From Pseudomonas matsuisoli (GTDB lineage Bacteria; Pseudomonadota; Gammaproteobacteria; Pseudomonadales; Pseudomonadaceae), in contig NZ_BMPO01000001.1 of the NCBI RefSeq assembly GCF_014647635.1, forward strand, positions 62,001-126,000: a DNA stretch of 64,000 nt, written 5' to 3'. The translations under genes were made by a program, and so were the position numbers. Below are positions 29,057-36,996 of this stretch, one piece after another (the first letter of the stretch is position 1; every line of letters starts with the position of its first letter). The notes below the pieces were generated by a model that worked only from the letters and a program-made list of their open reading frames with translations, made no database searches and was not told where the DNA came from.

Positions 29057-30301
29057 ATGAAATATGAAGTGATCGTGCTCGGGGCGGGAATGATCGGCGT
29101 CAGCACCGCGCTGCAACTCATCAAGCGAGGCCATGCCGTCACCCTTGTCGATCGCCGGCCTCCGGGGCTGGAAACGTCTTACGGCAACGCCGGCATCATC
29201 CAGCGGGAAGCCGTCGAGCCGTACCCGTTTCCGCGGGATTTCTCGCTGCTGTTCAAGGTGATGCGTAAGGGCGGGATTGATGTGAACTACCATTTGGATG
29301 CCCTGCCCCGCATCGCCCCGAAACTATTGCGCTACTGGTGGTATTCGTCACCCCCGCGGTACCGCGAAATCGCCTTGGCCTGGAGCCGCCTGATCGAACA
29401 CTCGATCAGCGAGCACGCGCCGCTGATCGAAGAAGCCGGGGCGAATGACCTGATCCGCAAAGATGGATGGCGCGTGGGCTTTAGAACCCCGCTAGCCTTC
29501 GAGCTCGCGCAACGGGAAGCAGAGCGAGAAAGCCTCGAGTACGGGATCAAACATACGGTTTTGGATAGCAGCGCGCTGGCTGCGGCCGAACCCGGGCTCG
29601 TACGCGCGATGGCCGGTGCGATTCATTGGGTCGAGCCTTGGACGGTTCGCAGCCCTGGTACGCTGGTGGAACGTTACGCTGCGTTATTTCAACGCCTTGG
29701 TGGGCGTTTTCTGCAAGGTGATGCGGACTCCCTGCAGCAGGTCGGCGCGGGCTGGAGCGTCAAAACCGACGACGGTGACGTATTGGCCGAGCACGCCGTC
29801 ATTGCCTTGGGGCCGTGGTCTTCACAGATTACCGATAGGCTCGACTACCAGCTGCCCCTGTTCGTCAAGCGCGGCTACCACCGCCACTACCGCGCGGCGA
29901 AGACGCTGACCATGCCACTGCTGGATGCCGAAAACGGCGTCATGCTCGCGCCGATGAATGCAGGATTGCGGCTAACCACAGGGGCTGAATTCGCCGCACT
30001 CGGCGCACCGGCAACGCCGCTGCAGCTAAGAAAAGCCGAACGCGCCGTGGGCGAACTCATCGACTTGGGCGAGCCCGTCGAACAGAAACCCTGGCTGGGT
30101 GCGCGCCCATGCGTCGTGGACATGAAGCCCGTGATTGGCGCGGCGCCCCGCCATCGCGGCCTATGGTTCCACTTCGGGCACGCGCATCAGGGGTTTACGC
30201 TGGGCCCTGCCAGCGGGCGCTTGCTCGCTGAGATGATCAACGGCGAATCGCCGTACATTGACCCTACTCCGTATTCCCCGACGCGCTTCATCCGCTCGTG
30301 A
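29057..30301 (+). CDS. FAD-dependent D-amino acid dehydrogenase-like oxidoreductase (DadA family)
   Basis: The 414-residue protein has an N-terminal dinucleotide-binding motif (VIVLGAGMIGVSTALQLIKRGHAVTLVDRR) and the DadA-like pattern ETSYGNAGII, with a C-terminal FAD contact in WFHFGHAHQGFTLGPASGRLLAE. Enzymes of this family oxidise D-amino acids or secondary amines at the inner membrane. No alanine racemase (dadX) or Lrp gene lies nearby, so the substrate may not be D-alanine. The stop abuts that of the convergent DUF3817 gene with no spacer. Confidence 0.85.
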   Translation: MKYEVIVLGAGMIGVSTALQLIKRGHAVTLVDRRPPGLETSYGNAGIIQREAVEPYPFPRDFSLLFKVMRKGGIDVNYHLDALPRIAPKLLRYWWYSSPPRYREIALAWSRLIEHSISEHAPLIEEAGANDLIRKDGWRVGFRTPLAFELAQREAERESLEYGIKHTVLDSSALAAAEPGLVRAMAGAIHWVEPWTVRSPGTLVERYAALFQRLGGRFLQGDADSLQQVGAGWSVKTDDGDVLAEHAVIALGPWSSQITDRLDYQLPLFVKRGYHRHYRAAKTLTMPLLDAENGVMLAPMNAGLRLTTGAEFAALGAPATPLQLRKAERAVGELIDLGEPVEQKPWLGARPCVVDMKPVIGAAPRHRGLWFHFGHAHQGFTLGPASGRLLAEMINGESPYIDPTPYSPTRFIRS

Positions 30302-30619
30302 TCAGGCGTGCTCCATGCGGCGCAACGCCCGTAGCGAAAGAATGAAACCGAAGGGGATGAACGCGCAAAGGAAGAATCCGATCCAGCGGCTGGCAGGCCA
30401 CTGTCCGCGGCTGCCCGCGAGGAACAGCTGCGAAAGATAGAAAAGGAATGCAAGGCCGTGCACCGGCCCGACTGCGGACACCACTTCGGCATGGCCAGAC
30501 AGGTGCTTCAAAGGCACGGCGATGAATAGCAAGGTCAACAGGGTCAGCCCTTCCAGCCAAGCGGCAAGACGCAGACGGCCGTAAGCGGAAGTATGTTGCG
30601 GAGATGGATTGGCAGGCAT
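30302..30619 (-). CDS. DUF3817 membrane protein
   Basis: This 105-residue protein has three hydrophobic segments and the DUF3817 pattern RLAAWLEGLTLLTLLFIAVPLKH, GPVHGLAFLFYL and FIPFGFILSLRALRR. Family members are small predicted inner-membrane proteins of unknown function. It converges on the DadA-like gene with zero intergenic bases. Confidence 0.82.
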   Translation of the reverse strand: MPANPSPQHTSAYGRLRLAAWLEGLTLLTLLFIAVPLKHLSGHAEVVSAVGPVHGLAFLFYLSQLFLAGSRGQWPASRWIGFFLCAFIPFGFILSLRALRRMEHA

Positions 30620-30771
30620 CGATTTCGTCCACCGAAACGGGTCGGCTCAGGTAAAGCGTCAGGGCGCGGCAGGCCACGGAAGCATAGTGCGCCAGCGGGG
30701 GAAGCAAGCGCCGACAGCATACGTTCGTGGCGAAGGCCGGTAAACGCCGAAGCAATGGGAAAACATCATCC

Positions 30772-30849
30772 TGTAGGAGCCCACCTGTGGGCGATCAGCT
30801 TTTAAATCTAATTGCCCAGAAGCTGATCGCCCACAAGTGGGCTCCTACA
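30772..30849. repeat. long hairpin of the TGTAGGAGC repeat family
   Basis: Two 30-base arms, starting TGTAGGAGCCCACC and ending GGTGGGCTCCTACA-like, pair at 29 of 30 positions around an 18-base loop. It sits between DUF3817 and pdxY. Related hairpins occur at 42.9, 55.7, 56.9 and 57.0 kb in this window. Confidence 0.85.
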
Positions 30850-30933
30850 AAAAAGCGGTCCAACGCCGCTCGACGCCATCTGCCCTACCCCCTACGATAA
30901 TGGCCAACACGCACCGAATAAGGCCCATCCGTG

Positions 30934-31824
30934 ATGAGTACTCCGGCAGAAACGCCCTTGGTTCTCTCCATCCAATCTCACGTCGCGTTCGGCCATGTCG
31001 GCAATGCCGCAGCGGTGTTGCCGCTGCAATTGCTGGGCATCCAGCCGGTCACAGTGAACACCGTACAGTTCTCGAACCACACGGGGTACGGCGAGTTCAA
31101 GGGACAGGTCTTCCCACCCGAACATATCAATGATGTTCTCGATGGCCTTCGCGCGCGCGGCGTGCTGTCGCGTTGTTCGGCTGTACTGTCGGGCTACCTT
31201 GGTGATGCGGCCATTGGTGAGGTCATTCTTGGCGTCGTGCAGGAAATTCGCCGGCAACGCGCTGACCTACTCTATCTCTGCGATCCGGTCATGGGCGACG
31301 TCGGCCGTGGCGTATTCGTACGTCCTGGCATTCCAGAATTCCTCCGTCGCCGGGCATTAGGCGAAGCCAGCCTCATCACGCCCAATCATTACGAGTTCGA
31401 GTTGCTTCACGGCGCCCCAGTCACGACAACCGAAGATGCCGTAAGCGCCGCACATGAGCTGCTGGGTAATGCGCTGCACCCGGGTCCGCGCACTATCGTC
31501 ATCACCAGCCTGCGCACCAACGACCTACCGGACGACAAGCTGAGCACGCTCGTAGTAACCGCGACGGATGCCTGGATCGTTCAGACGCCCTACATCGAGT
31601 TGCAACCTTTGCCTAACGGCATGGGCGACGTCTTTTCGGCCATCCTGATTGGGCAACTGGTCAGCGGAATGGACATCGCGACGGCCACTGCGCATGCCGT
31701 AAGTGCCTTGTATGCGCTCGTTTCACGCACGCAGGCAGGTAATCGCGATCTCCCGCTGATTGCGGCAAGGGAAGAAATCGTCCGGCCGACTCGATCATTC
31801 GTGGCGACGAAAATAGAAAGATGA
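30934..31824 (+). CDS. pdxY: pyridoxal kinase PdxY
   Basis: The enzyme (296 aa) phosphorylates pyridoxal with ATP to make the cofactor PLP in the salvage pathway. The opening LSIQSHVAFGHVGNAAAVLPLQLLGI and the NTVQFSNHTGYG motif are typical of PdxY, and the catalytic Asp is in NGMGDVFSAI near the C-terminus. A GTG one codon upstream is an alternative start; TAAGG about ten bases before the ATG supports this one. It converges on dusA. Confidence 0.94.
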   Translation: MSTPAETPLVLSIQSHVAFGHVGNAAAVLPLQLLGIQPVTVNTVQFSNHTGYGEFKGQVFPPEHINDVLDGLRARGVLSRCSAVLSGYLGDAAIGEVILGVVQEIRRQRADLLYLCDPVMGDVGRGVFVRPGIPEFLRRRALGEASLITPNHYEFELLHGAPVTTTEDAVSAAHELLGNALHPGPRTIVITSLRTNDLPDDKLSTLVVTATDAWIVQTPYIELQPLPNGMGDVFSAILIGQLVSGMDIATATAHAVSALYALVSRTQAGNRDLPLIAAREEIVRPTRSFVATKIER

Positions 31825-31834
31825 GCAGGGACGC

Positions 31835-31853
31835 ACGCCGTCATGTACGGCGT
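31835..31853. terminator. small hairpin between pdxY and dusA
   Basis: A 7-bp stem (ACGCCGT/ACGGCGT) with a five-base loop lies in the 49-base gap between the convergent genes. Terminator function is inferred from position; no strong T-run follows. Confidence 0.4.
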
Positions 31854-31873
31854 AAAGCGTCATCGCATCGCGC

Positions 31874-32875
31874 TCACCGGCCCTGCAGTATCTCGACCGC
31901 TTGATCGAACACGACCAGCGGATCTGCCGCCTTGTGGATGTCCACCGATAGCACCTGCCTAAATCGTCGTGCGCCTGCAAAACCCTGCGCCAGACCCAGG
32001 ATATGGCGCGTTACGTGATGCGCGGCGCCGCCCTCTTCCAGGTGTCGCTCGATGTAGGGCCGGAGCGCCATCAGGACGTCCGTCCGCGTCGGTTTCGCGC
32101 GCGCCGATCCGAACAGTGTCGAATCGACGTCAGCCAGCAAATAGGGATTCTGATAGGCCTCGCGCCCGAGCATGACGCCAGCGAAGGTTCGAAGGTGCCC
32201 TTCGCAATCCGCCAGCGTCTTGATGCCGCCATTGAGGATGAATTCCAGAGCTGGAAAATCCGCGACCAATTGCGCGGCGACGTCGTAGCGCAGCGGCGGG
32301 ATCTCGCGGTTTTCCTTCGGGGAGAGACCGGCGAGAATCGCGATACGGGCATGAACCGTAAAGCTGTCGCAACCTGCTTCGCTGACCTGCCCGATAAAAT
32401 CTTGCAACTGCGCGTAACTGTCACGCCCGTCGATACCGATCCGATGCTTGACGGTGACCGGAATCGAAACAGCGTCCCGCATTGCCTTTACGCAGTCGGC
32501 TACCAGCGCTGGGTGGCCCATGAGGCAGGCGCCGATCAAATTGTTCTGTACTCGATCGCTCGGGCAACCAACGTTGAGGTTGACCTCGTCGTAGCCCCAG
32601 GCCTGGGCTAGACGCGCACATTGTGCAAGCGCATCGGGATCACTACCGCCCACCTGCAGCGCCAACGGGTGCTCGACATCTTCATAACGAAGGAAGCGAG
32701 CCGTGTCGCCATGCAGCAGCGCTCCGGTGGTTACCATCTCGGTATAGAGCAAGGTATGGCGCGAAAGCAGTCTCATGAAGAAACGGCAGTGCCTATCGGT
32801 CCAATCCATCATGGGGGCAACGGAAAAACGCCTCGAAAAGGCGCTAATGGATTCACGGTTTTGAAGTTGAGACAT
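31874..32875 (-). CDS. dusA: tRNA-dihydrouridine(20/20a) synthase DusA
   Basis: The 333-residue flavoenzyme reduces uridine 20/20a in the D-loop of tRNA. The FMN-site opening RFSVAPMMDWTDRHCR and the active-site Cys104 in NLNVGCPSDRVQ are intact, as is the TVKHRIGID segment. Its length matches DusA. In Pseudomonas a dusA-like gene lies close to the rssC-rssB block; here about 5 kb of Hrp-type genes separates them. Confidence 0.95.
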   Translation of the reverse strand: MSQLQNRESISAFSRRFSVAPMMDWTDRHCRFFMRLLSRHTLLYTEMVTTGALLHGDTARFLRYEDVEHPLALQVGGSDPDALAQCARLAQAWGYDEVNLNVGCPSDRVQNNLIGACLMGHPALVADCVKAMRDAVSIPVTVKHRIGIDGRDSYAQLQDFIGQVSEAGCDSFTVHARIAILAGLSPKENREIPPLRYDVAAQLVADFPALEFILNGGIKTLADCEGHLRTFAGVMLGREAYQNPYLLADVDSTLFGSARAKPTRTDVLMALRPYIERHLEEGGAAHHVTRHILGLAQGFAGARRFRQVLSVDIHKAADPLVVFDQAVEILQGR

Positions 32876-33177
32876 GATCGGTTTGATTAGACATACAGTT
32901 CAGCGAGCGCGAAGGGTACACGAACGCTCCTCTCGCTGCAGGCCTACATATCGGGTAAACAGACTTTGGCGTTGCTATTCATCGCCATTGCCAAATGATA
33001 TTCGCAGGCAAAAACAAACTTAAATTCTGACCGATCGTTCAAACAAATGGCATGCATAATCGCTAGTGCGCGGTGTTGTAAGGGTATTGGATACTCCCAG
33101 TGCGGTTAAACTTTCCATCGCCTAGCTGAAATTTCAATCCGAACAAGACTGTTTTAATACACACTTTCAAGAGGGAC
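32876..33177. other. AT-rich intergenic region at the start of the Hrp-type locus
   Basis: This 302-base stretch between dusA and the small gene at 33178 is clearly richer in A and T than the window average. No gene or clear promoter was recognised; a weak TGGCATG-N4-type sigma-54 resemblance near 33049 was noted but is not convincing. Confidence 0.5.
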
Positions 33178-33453
33178 ATGTGTTTAGCCGTAGTTAAAAA
33201 AAGCAGATTTTCACACGCCACATTCGCCCCGACTCAGCGCGACATTTTCTATCAATTGATAAATCATATTGATCAAAAGGCAACCAAATTTCGTGATAGG
33301 CTTCACGCTATCCGGGGGTTGTGCGACATTATCTTCTCTGCAAGCGTCACCGGACAGCTGCCAATAACGACCGTTCGAGCACTAGATACTTATGCTAGAG
33401 CACTTAGCCGTTATGTTGCAGCGACGAAATATTTAAGCCCTACTGAACTTTGA
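33178..33453 (+). CDS. small hypothetical protein in the Hrp-type locus (91 aa)
   Basis: The protein is 91 residues, basic and mostly helical, with two cysteines and no signal peptide or membrane segment. A good ribosome-binding site (AAGAGGGA) precedes the ATG. Its DNA is markedly AT-rich (18 G+C in the 60 bases from 33241), unlike the neighbouring housekeeping genes. It lies 170 bases before the hrpS-like gene on the same strand. It was not recognised. By position it could be a co-regulator or chaperone, but no sequence feature proves that. Confidence 0.6.
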   Translation: MCLAVVKKSRFSHATFAPTQRDIFYQLINHIDQKATKFRDRLHAIRGLCDIIFSASVTGQLPITTVRALDTYARALSRYVAATKYLSPTEL

Positions 33454-33623
33454 AAATCCTGCTTATCTAAAGCTGTCCATGGGCCCCACCCACTGGACTT
33501 CTAATAAAAATTATTAATATCAATATGCAGTATTGAAAAGCTGTGTTTTAAATTCTTCGCCTGGCTATCTAATTTCTATTCTCTTGCGTGATGCTGCTCT
33601 AGCTATCGATGGATTAGGCCGCT

Positions 33624-34559
33624 ATGGAACAAATGCTTCGTTTTGCCAGACTCGGCAATTCCGCCGAAGCGGACGGACTCGATTTGGAAACTGTCGCCTC
33701 CGTAGCCGCACCGTTAAACGTAGACATACTCCTCCGAGGAGAAACGGGTACCGGTAAAGACACACTTGCCGAGATGATCCACAGCCTCTCGGGACGAAAA
33801 GGACAATTCGTGGCGATCAACTGCGCCGCCATCCCGGAAACCCTTGCTGAAAGTCAGCTGTTCGGGGTGACGACCGGGGCGTTCACTGGAGCAACCCAAT
33901 CGCGCCCTGGCTATATCGAAACAGCGAACAAGGGAACCTTGTATCTCGACGAAATCGATAGCATGCCACTCAACCTGCAAGCCAAATTACTGCGTGTGTT
34001 GGAAGCACGTGGCGTGCAGCGTTTGGGGTCGACTCAGTTCATTCCTGTGGACATGAACGTCATTGCCTCCGCGCAGAACTCTTTGACCGAAATGGTCGAG
34101 CGCGGTCAATTTCGGCAGGACCTCTATTTCCGCATAAATGTCGTGAGTATCGAGCTACCGGCCTTGCGAACGCGTCGTGAGCGCATTGCGCCGCTGTTCA
34201 TAAGCTTTATTCGGCGCGAGGCGAGCGAACTTGACAGGACGACTGAATTACCGTCTCCCAAACTGCTGCAGGCGTTAGTCAGCTATTCCTGGCCGGGTAA
34301 CGTGCGCGAACTTCGCTCCGCTGCCAAGCGGTACGTGCTGGGGCTCAACCCCCTGCCACATGTTGAGTCCACGCGTAGTAGCAACCGCCTGAAGCTCAAA
34401 GACAACCTCGAGCAATTCGAGAAGTTGCTGATCGAGGACTGTTTGCGTCGTCACCACCGCTGTATCAATGCGGCTGCATCCGAGCTCGCCATCTCCCGCC
34501 GTACGCTGTATCACCGAATGAAATACTTGAATATTTCCCGACGCGATGAAGAGGCTTGA
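33624..34559 (+). CDS. hrpS: HrpS-like sigma-54-dependent activator
   Basis: The 311-residue enhancer-binding protein lacks an N-terminal receiver and is almost only a AAA+ domain plus a DNA-binding helix-turn-helix. Walker A is GETGTGKD (39-46), the sigma-54 contact loop GAFTGA is at 85-90, Walker B is GTLYLDEID (104-112), and a Fis-type helix-turn-helix (CINAAASELAISRRTLYHRM) is near the end. The phrases ETGTGKDTLAEMIHSLSGRKGQF and TLYLDEIDSMPLNLQAKLLRVLE closely follow HrpS of Pseudomonas syringae and Erwinia. In those bacteria HrpS opens the sigma-54 promoter of hrpL. A hrpL-like gene with such a promoter lies 2.5 kb away. No hrpR duplicate is present, so it would act alone, as in Erwinia and Pantoea. 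Confidence 0.9.
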   Translation: MEQMLRFARLGNSAEADGLDLETVASVAAPLNVDILLRGETGTGKDTLAEMIHSLSGRKGQFVAINCAAIPETLAESQLFGVTTGAFTGATQSRPGYIETANKGTLYLDEIDSMPLNLQAKLLRVLEARGVQRLGSTQFIPVDMNVIASAQNSLTEMVERGQFRQDLYFRINVVSIELPALRTRRERIAPLFISFIRREASELDRTTELPSPKLLQALVSYSWPGNVRELRSAAKRYVLGLNPLPHVESTRSSNRLKLKDNLEQFEKLLIEDCLRRHHRCINAAASELAISRRTLYHRMKYLNISRRDEEA

Positions 34560-34645
34560 GAGCTGCATCAAGTGTGTAACGCGTGTCCCTCGTCTACAGC
34601 GGCGGTATCGCCTGGCGCTGCCAGGACAAGCGCCGATTCGGACGG

Positions 34646-35047
34646 TTATCGCTTGACGTCCATTCGCGTGATTTGCAGACCCAGCCGGCCCTTGATGTCG
34701 ACCAATTCGCCATCGGCGACCACCCGATCATCGTAGTACAGCGATGCCAGCCCTGGCGCTGGACCCTCTACATCCAACACTACGCCCGGAGCCAAGCTAC
34801 GTAGCTCCGCGAGGGTAATGCGCAAGCTTCCGCACCGTACCGTCAGCGCCAACGTAATGTCGTCGAAGCGATCCAGCGCATCATCCGAGGTGTGCGCGCG
34901 CTCGCTTAACTCGGCTTTTCCACCCTGCTCGAACGACTCGTGGTATTCGTCCTGCCCTTCTCCTATGGCGGTGTCCTCCTCGAAGTTCGCGGTGCGGCGA
35001 TTCCATCCATTCAAGGTCCGGTTTTCGCCAACGTTTTTGCTACCCAT
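34646..35047 (-). CDS. SpoA-domain protein, HrcQb/FliN-like
   Basis: The 133-residue protein has a long hydrophilic, acidic N-terminal half without predicted structure and a C-terminal SpoA (surface presentation of antigens) domain of about 70 residues. In that domain LRITLAELRSLAPGVVLDVEGP and the later VADGELVDIKGRLGLQITRM follow the HrcQb/FliN pattern. SpoA proteins build the cytoplasmic sorting platform or C-ring below a type III export gate and bind the ATPase-stator complex. ATG at 35047 was chosen because AGGAGAG precedes it; the ATG at 35074 has none. It lies 150 bases downstream of the HrcN-like ATPase on the same strand. In classic hrp operons hrpO, hrpP and hrcQa stand between these two genes; here they are missing. 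Confidence 0.75.
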   Translation of the reverse strand: MGSKNVGENRTLNGWNRRTANFEEDTAIGEGQDEYHESFEQGGKAELSERAHTSDDALDRFDDITLALTVRCGSLRITLAELRSLAPGVVLDVEGPAPGLASLYYDDRVVADGELVDIKGRLGLQITRMDVKR

Positions 35048-35197
35048 GATGCTCTCCTGGAATCTTACGGCCATGGAACGTTACGTCACTTCAGGCTACG
35101 GCTACGCCCGCCATCGTTGCCTCCCGTCCCTACGCACTCTTTGCACTGTGTTCGGCTTGCCTGCTGAGCCTCCGGCCCAACGCGTTGAATAACGCGT

Positions 35198-36646
35198 TCA
35201 CGCACGCAAGGTTGGATCTAGCGGGATATTCGATCTGCATTGATCCGAATCCCGTAAGAGCGAGACATTCCTGGTTAGACGACTTACCTCGCAGGACAGG
35301 TGTGCTGTAAAGCGTTGTAAGTAATCGACGGTATTCGATAGCGACTCCGGCACCCGAAGATCCTGACGAAGAAACGTTTCGACATGCAGCCGCACGTAGA
35401 GCGCAAGGTCAGTCAGCGAATCGACACCTGGCCGGTATTCCCCCAGGCGCAGCATCGATTCGATACGCTCGTAGGACGTCAGGAGGTGGCGCAAACCATC
35501 GCTGGCGGCAACATGCGATGCATGGGTAACGCTCGTCGATGTGTGTGACAAGCTCGCCAATACATCGATGGCTGGGTAATGGCCCTGTGCAGCCAACTTG
35601 GGCGATAGCACGACGTGTCCGTCCAATTGCGACCGCAGGGCATTGTTAAAGGGATCGTGCCGTGGATCTTCAGTCGATACCGTATAAATCGCTGTGATTG
35701 CACCCTCACTCGACAGGCCAGCACGCGCGATCAGGCTCGACAGTCGATCGTACATGAACAGCCGCAGCTCGTCCTCCGCTTGGGAAGGGTCCGAGGCAAG
35801 CGCACCTTCTTCATGTGCCACAACGAAGTTACTCAATGAATCGATTAGTAGCAGCACTCGACGACCCTGTGCACGATAGCCCTCGGCCAGTGCTGTAGCT
35901 GTAAAGGCGGCGCGCGCCCGCTCGCTGCTCGACCGTTCCGCCGTCGCGCATACCAGTACCGTCCGGGATCGCTGTTCATCATCCAATTCCCGGTCGACGA
36001 ACTGACAGAGCGCGCTTCGATGCTGACCAATTAATCCGAACACAATCACGTCGCATTCGACGTTGCGCGCGATCTCCGCCATCAAGGTGGTCTTGCCGCA
36101 TCCAGGACCCGCAAAGAGGCCCATACGCTGCCCTTCGCCCAGAGTCAGTAGCCCATCGATGGCGCGCACACCGGTCGGTAATGCCTTATTGATCGGCGGG
36201 CGAACTATCGACAAGGGCGTTTGCTTGATTACGGATAACGCGTCGGCGATGTCTGGCTCGGCACATGCGCCTGGGCCATCGCCTGCCAGTGATAAACCAT
36301 AGCCATCGAGCGTCTGCCCCAGCAACGCGTCGCTGGCCCGTATTCGATGCGGCACGCCTAGCGCCTCCACCAACGCGCCCGCCTTGACGCCCTGCACGCT
36401 ACGGAATGCCGCGAGCGTTGCGGTCGTACCTTTGTCGCCGCCGATGACCTCGGCCAAAAGCGGCTCGCCAGCCAGACGGAGCACACGGCAGAGATCCCCG
36501 GGCTTAGTACCTTGGATTCGACATTGCAGGATGCCATTGTCTTCATCGACCTGCAGCACCGCCCCGCAAACTCGGAGCAGCGGTTTGGATGACTGTTCTA
36601 CGCGCGGATCCTGAGGCTCATCGAACCGTATTAGCGCTTCCTTCAC
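35198..36646 (-). CDS. divergent type III secretion/flagellar-type ATPase (HrcN/FliI-like)
   Basis: The protein (about 482 aa from GTG at 36646) follows HrcN/FliI through the beta-barrel, ALPTGVRAIDGLLTLGEGQRMGLFAG, and GHYPAIDVLASLS. Walker A is GPGCGKTT (180-187) and Walker B is LLLIDS (265-270). However, the catalytic GERGREV motif reads GQHRSAL, with Gln208 in place of the essential Glu. DSLTRFA reads DSLSNFV, and the EPP-x-GYPPSVF stretch is replaced by unrelated sequence. ATP hydrolysis is therefore doubtful. GTG at 36646 has AGGAAGAGG five bases upstream; the frame is open to a TTG at 36766 that has no such site. A perfect hrp box lies upstream, and the SpoA gene follows. Confidence 0.82.
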   Translation of the reverse strand: MKEALIRFDEPQDPRVEQSSKPLLRVCGAVLQVDEDNGILQCRIQGTKPGDLCRVLRLAGEPLLAEVIGGDKGTTATLAAFRSVQGVKAGALVEALGVPHRIRASDALLGQTLDGYGLSLAGDGPGACAEPDIADALSVIKQTPLSIVRPPINKALPTGVRAIDGLLTLGEGQRMGLFAGPGCGKTTLMAEIARNVECDVIVFGLIGQHRSALCQFVDRELDDEQRSRTVLVCATAERSSSERARAAFTATALAEGYRAQGRRVLLLIDSLSNFVVAHEEGALASDPSQAEDELRLFMYDRLSSLIARAGLSSEGAITAIYTVSTEDPRHDPFNNALRSQLDGHVVLSPKLAAQGHYPAIDVLASLSHTSTSVTHASHVAASDGLRHLLTSYERIESMLRLGEYRPGVDSLTDLALYVRLHVETFLRQDLRVPESLSNTVDYLQRFTAHLSCEVSRLTRNVSLLRDSDQCRSNIPLDPTLRA

Positions 36647-36803
36647 GGGCACCTCTTCCTCTATCGAATCAGCCAACGGAACAACACGCTCGACGTATCG
36701 CAAGTAACCCAAACTGAAGCATGTTTTTGCGATGGCACCGAGTGCCAAAGGGATGCGGCATTCCAACTTCGTCGAATGGGCTCAGCCAGATCTCCGTCGC
36801 CCG

Positions 36804-36832
36804 TGGGTGGCTCGACCTTACTTAACGGTTCC
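36804..36832 (-). promoter_or_regulatory. hrp box (HrpL-dependent promoter) for the ATPase-SpoA pair
   Basis: Read on the minus strand there is GGAACC, then exactly 16 bases, then CCACCCA. This matches the HrpL promoter consensus GGAACC-N15/16-CCACNNA at every defined base. It points toward the HrcN-like gene; transcription from it would give a leader of roughly 150 bases to the GTG at 36646. Confidence 0.85.
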
Positions 36833-36851
36833 ATTCGAAGGGCGTGCGCTT

Positions 36852-36919
36852 TTTCAACTCTTTAAATTGCGTGCAATTTTTTGCGTAGTACAAATGTGCT
36901 ATGTGCAGCTTTTTGCGTA
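36852..36919. promoter_or_regulatory. candidate activator (HrpS) and IHF sites upstream of hrpL
   Basis: Three elements lie in this AT-rich stretch. A 16-bp perfect palindrome, AAATTGC-GT-GCAATTT, is at 36864-36879. A direct repeat TTTTTGCGTA at 36878-36887 and 36910-36919 is spaced 32 bases, about three helical turns. An IHF-like sequence (TTTCAACTCTTTA, one mismatch) is at 36852-36864. They lie about 60 to 130 bases upstream of the hrpL sigma-54 promoter, where enhancer-binding proteins usually bind. The assignment to HrpS is inference. Confidence 0.45.
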
Positions 36920-36980
36920 AATCGACACGACCTATTTTAAAAAAACGATATTTTTCAAGAACATAGGAAATAACAAGTTG

Positions 36981-36996
36981 TGGCACTGATCGTGCT
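36981..36996 (+). promoter_or_regulatory. sigma-54 promoter of hrpL
   Basis: The sequence TGGCACTGATCGTGCT has a perfect -24 element (TGGCAC) and the invariant GG-N10-GC spacing to the -12 GC. Transcription would begin near 37007, about 50 bases before the hrpL start. In plant pathogens hrpL is transcribed by sigma-54 RNA polymerase activated by HrpS. Confidence 0.82.

Noticed and set aside
33049-33065. A sigma-54 promoter before the 91-residue gene
   Set aside because: Only TGGCAT is present and the -12 element is poor.
35198-36646. Flagellar FliI
   Set aside because: No flagellar gene is nearby, while a hrp box, HrpL and HrpS are; the sequence is also too divergent for a working FliI.
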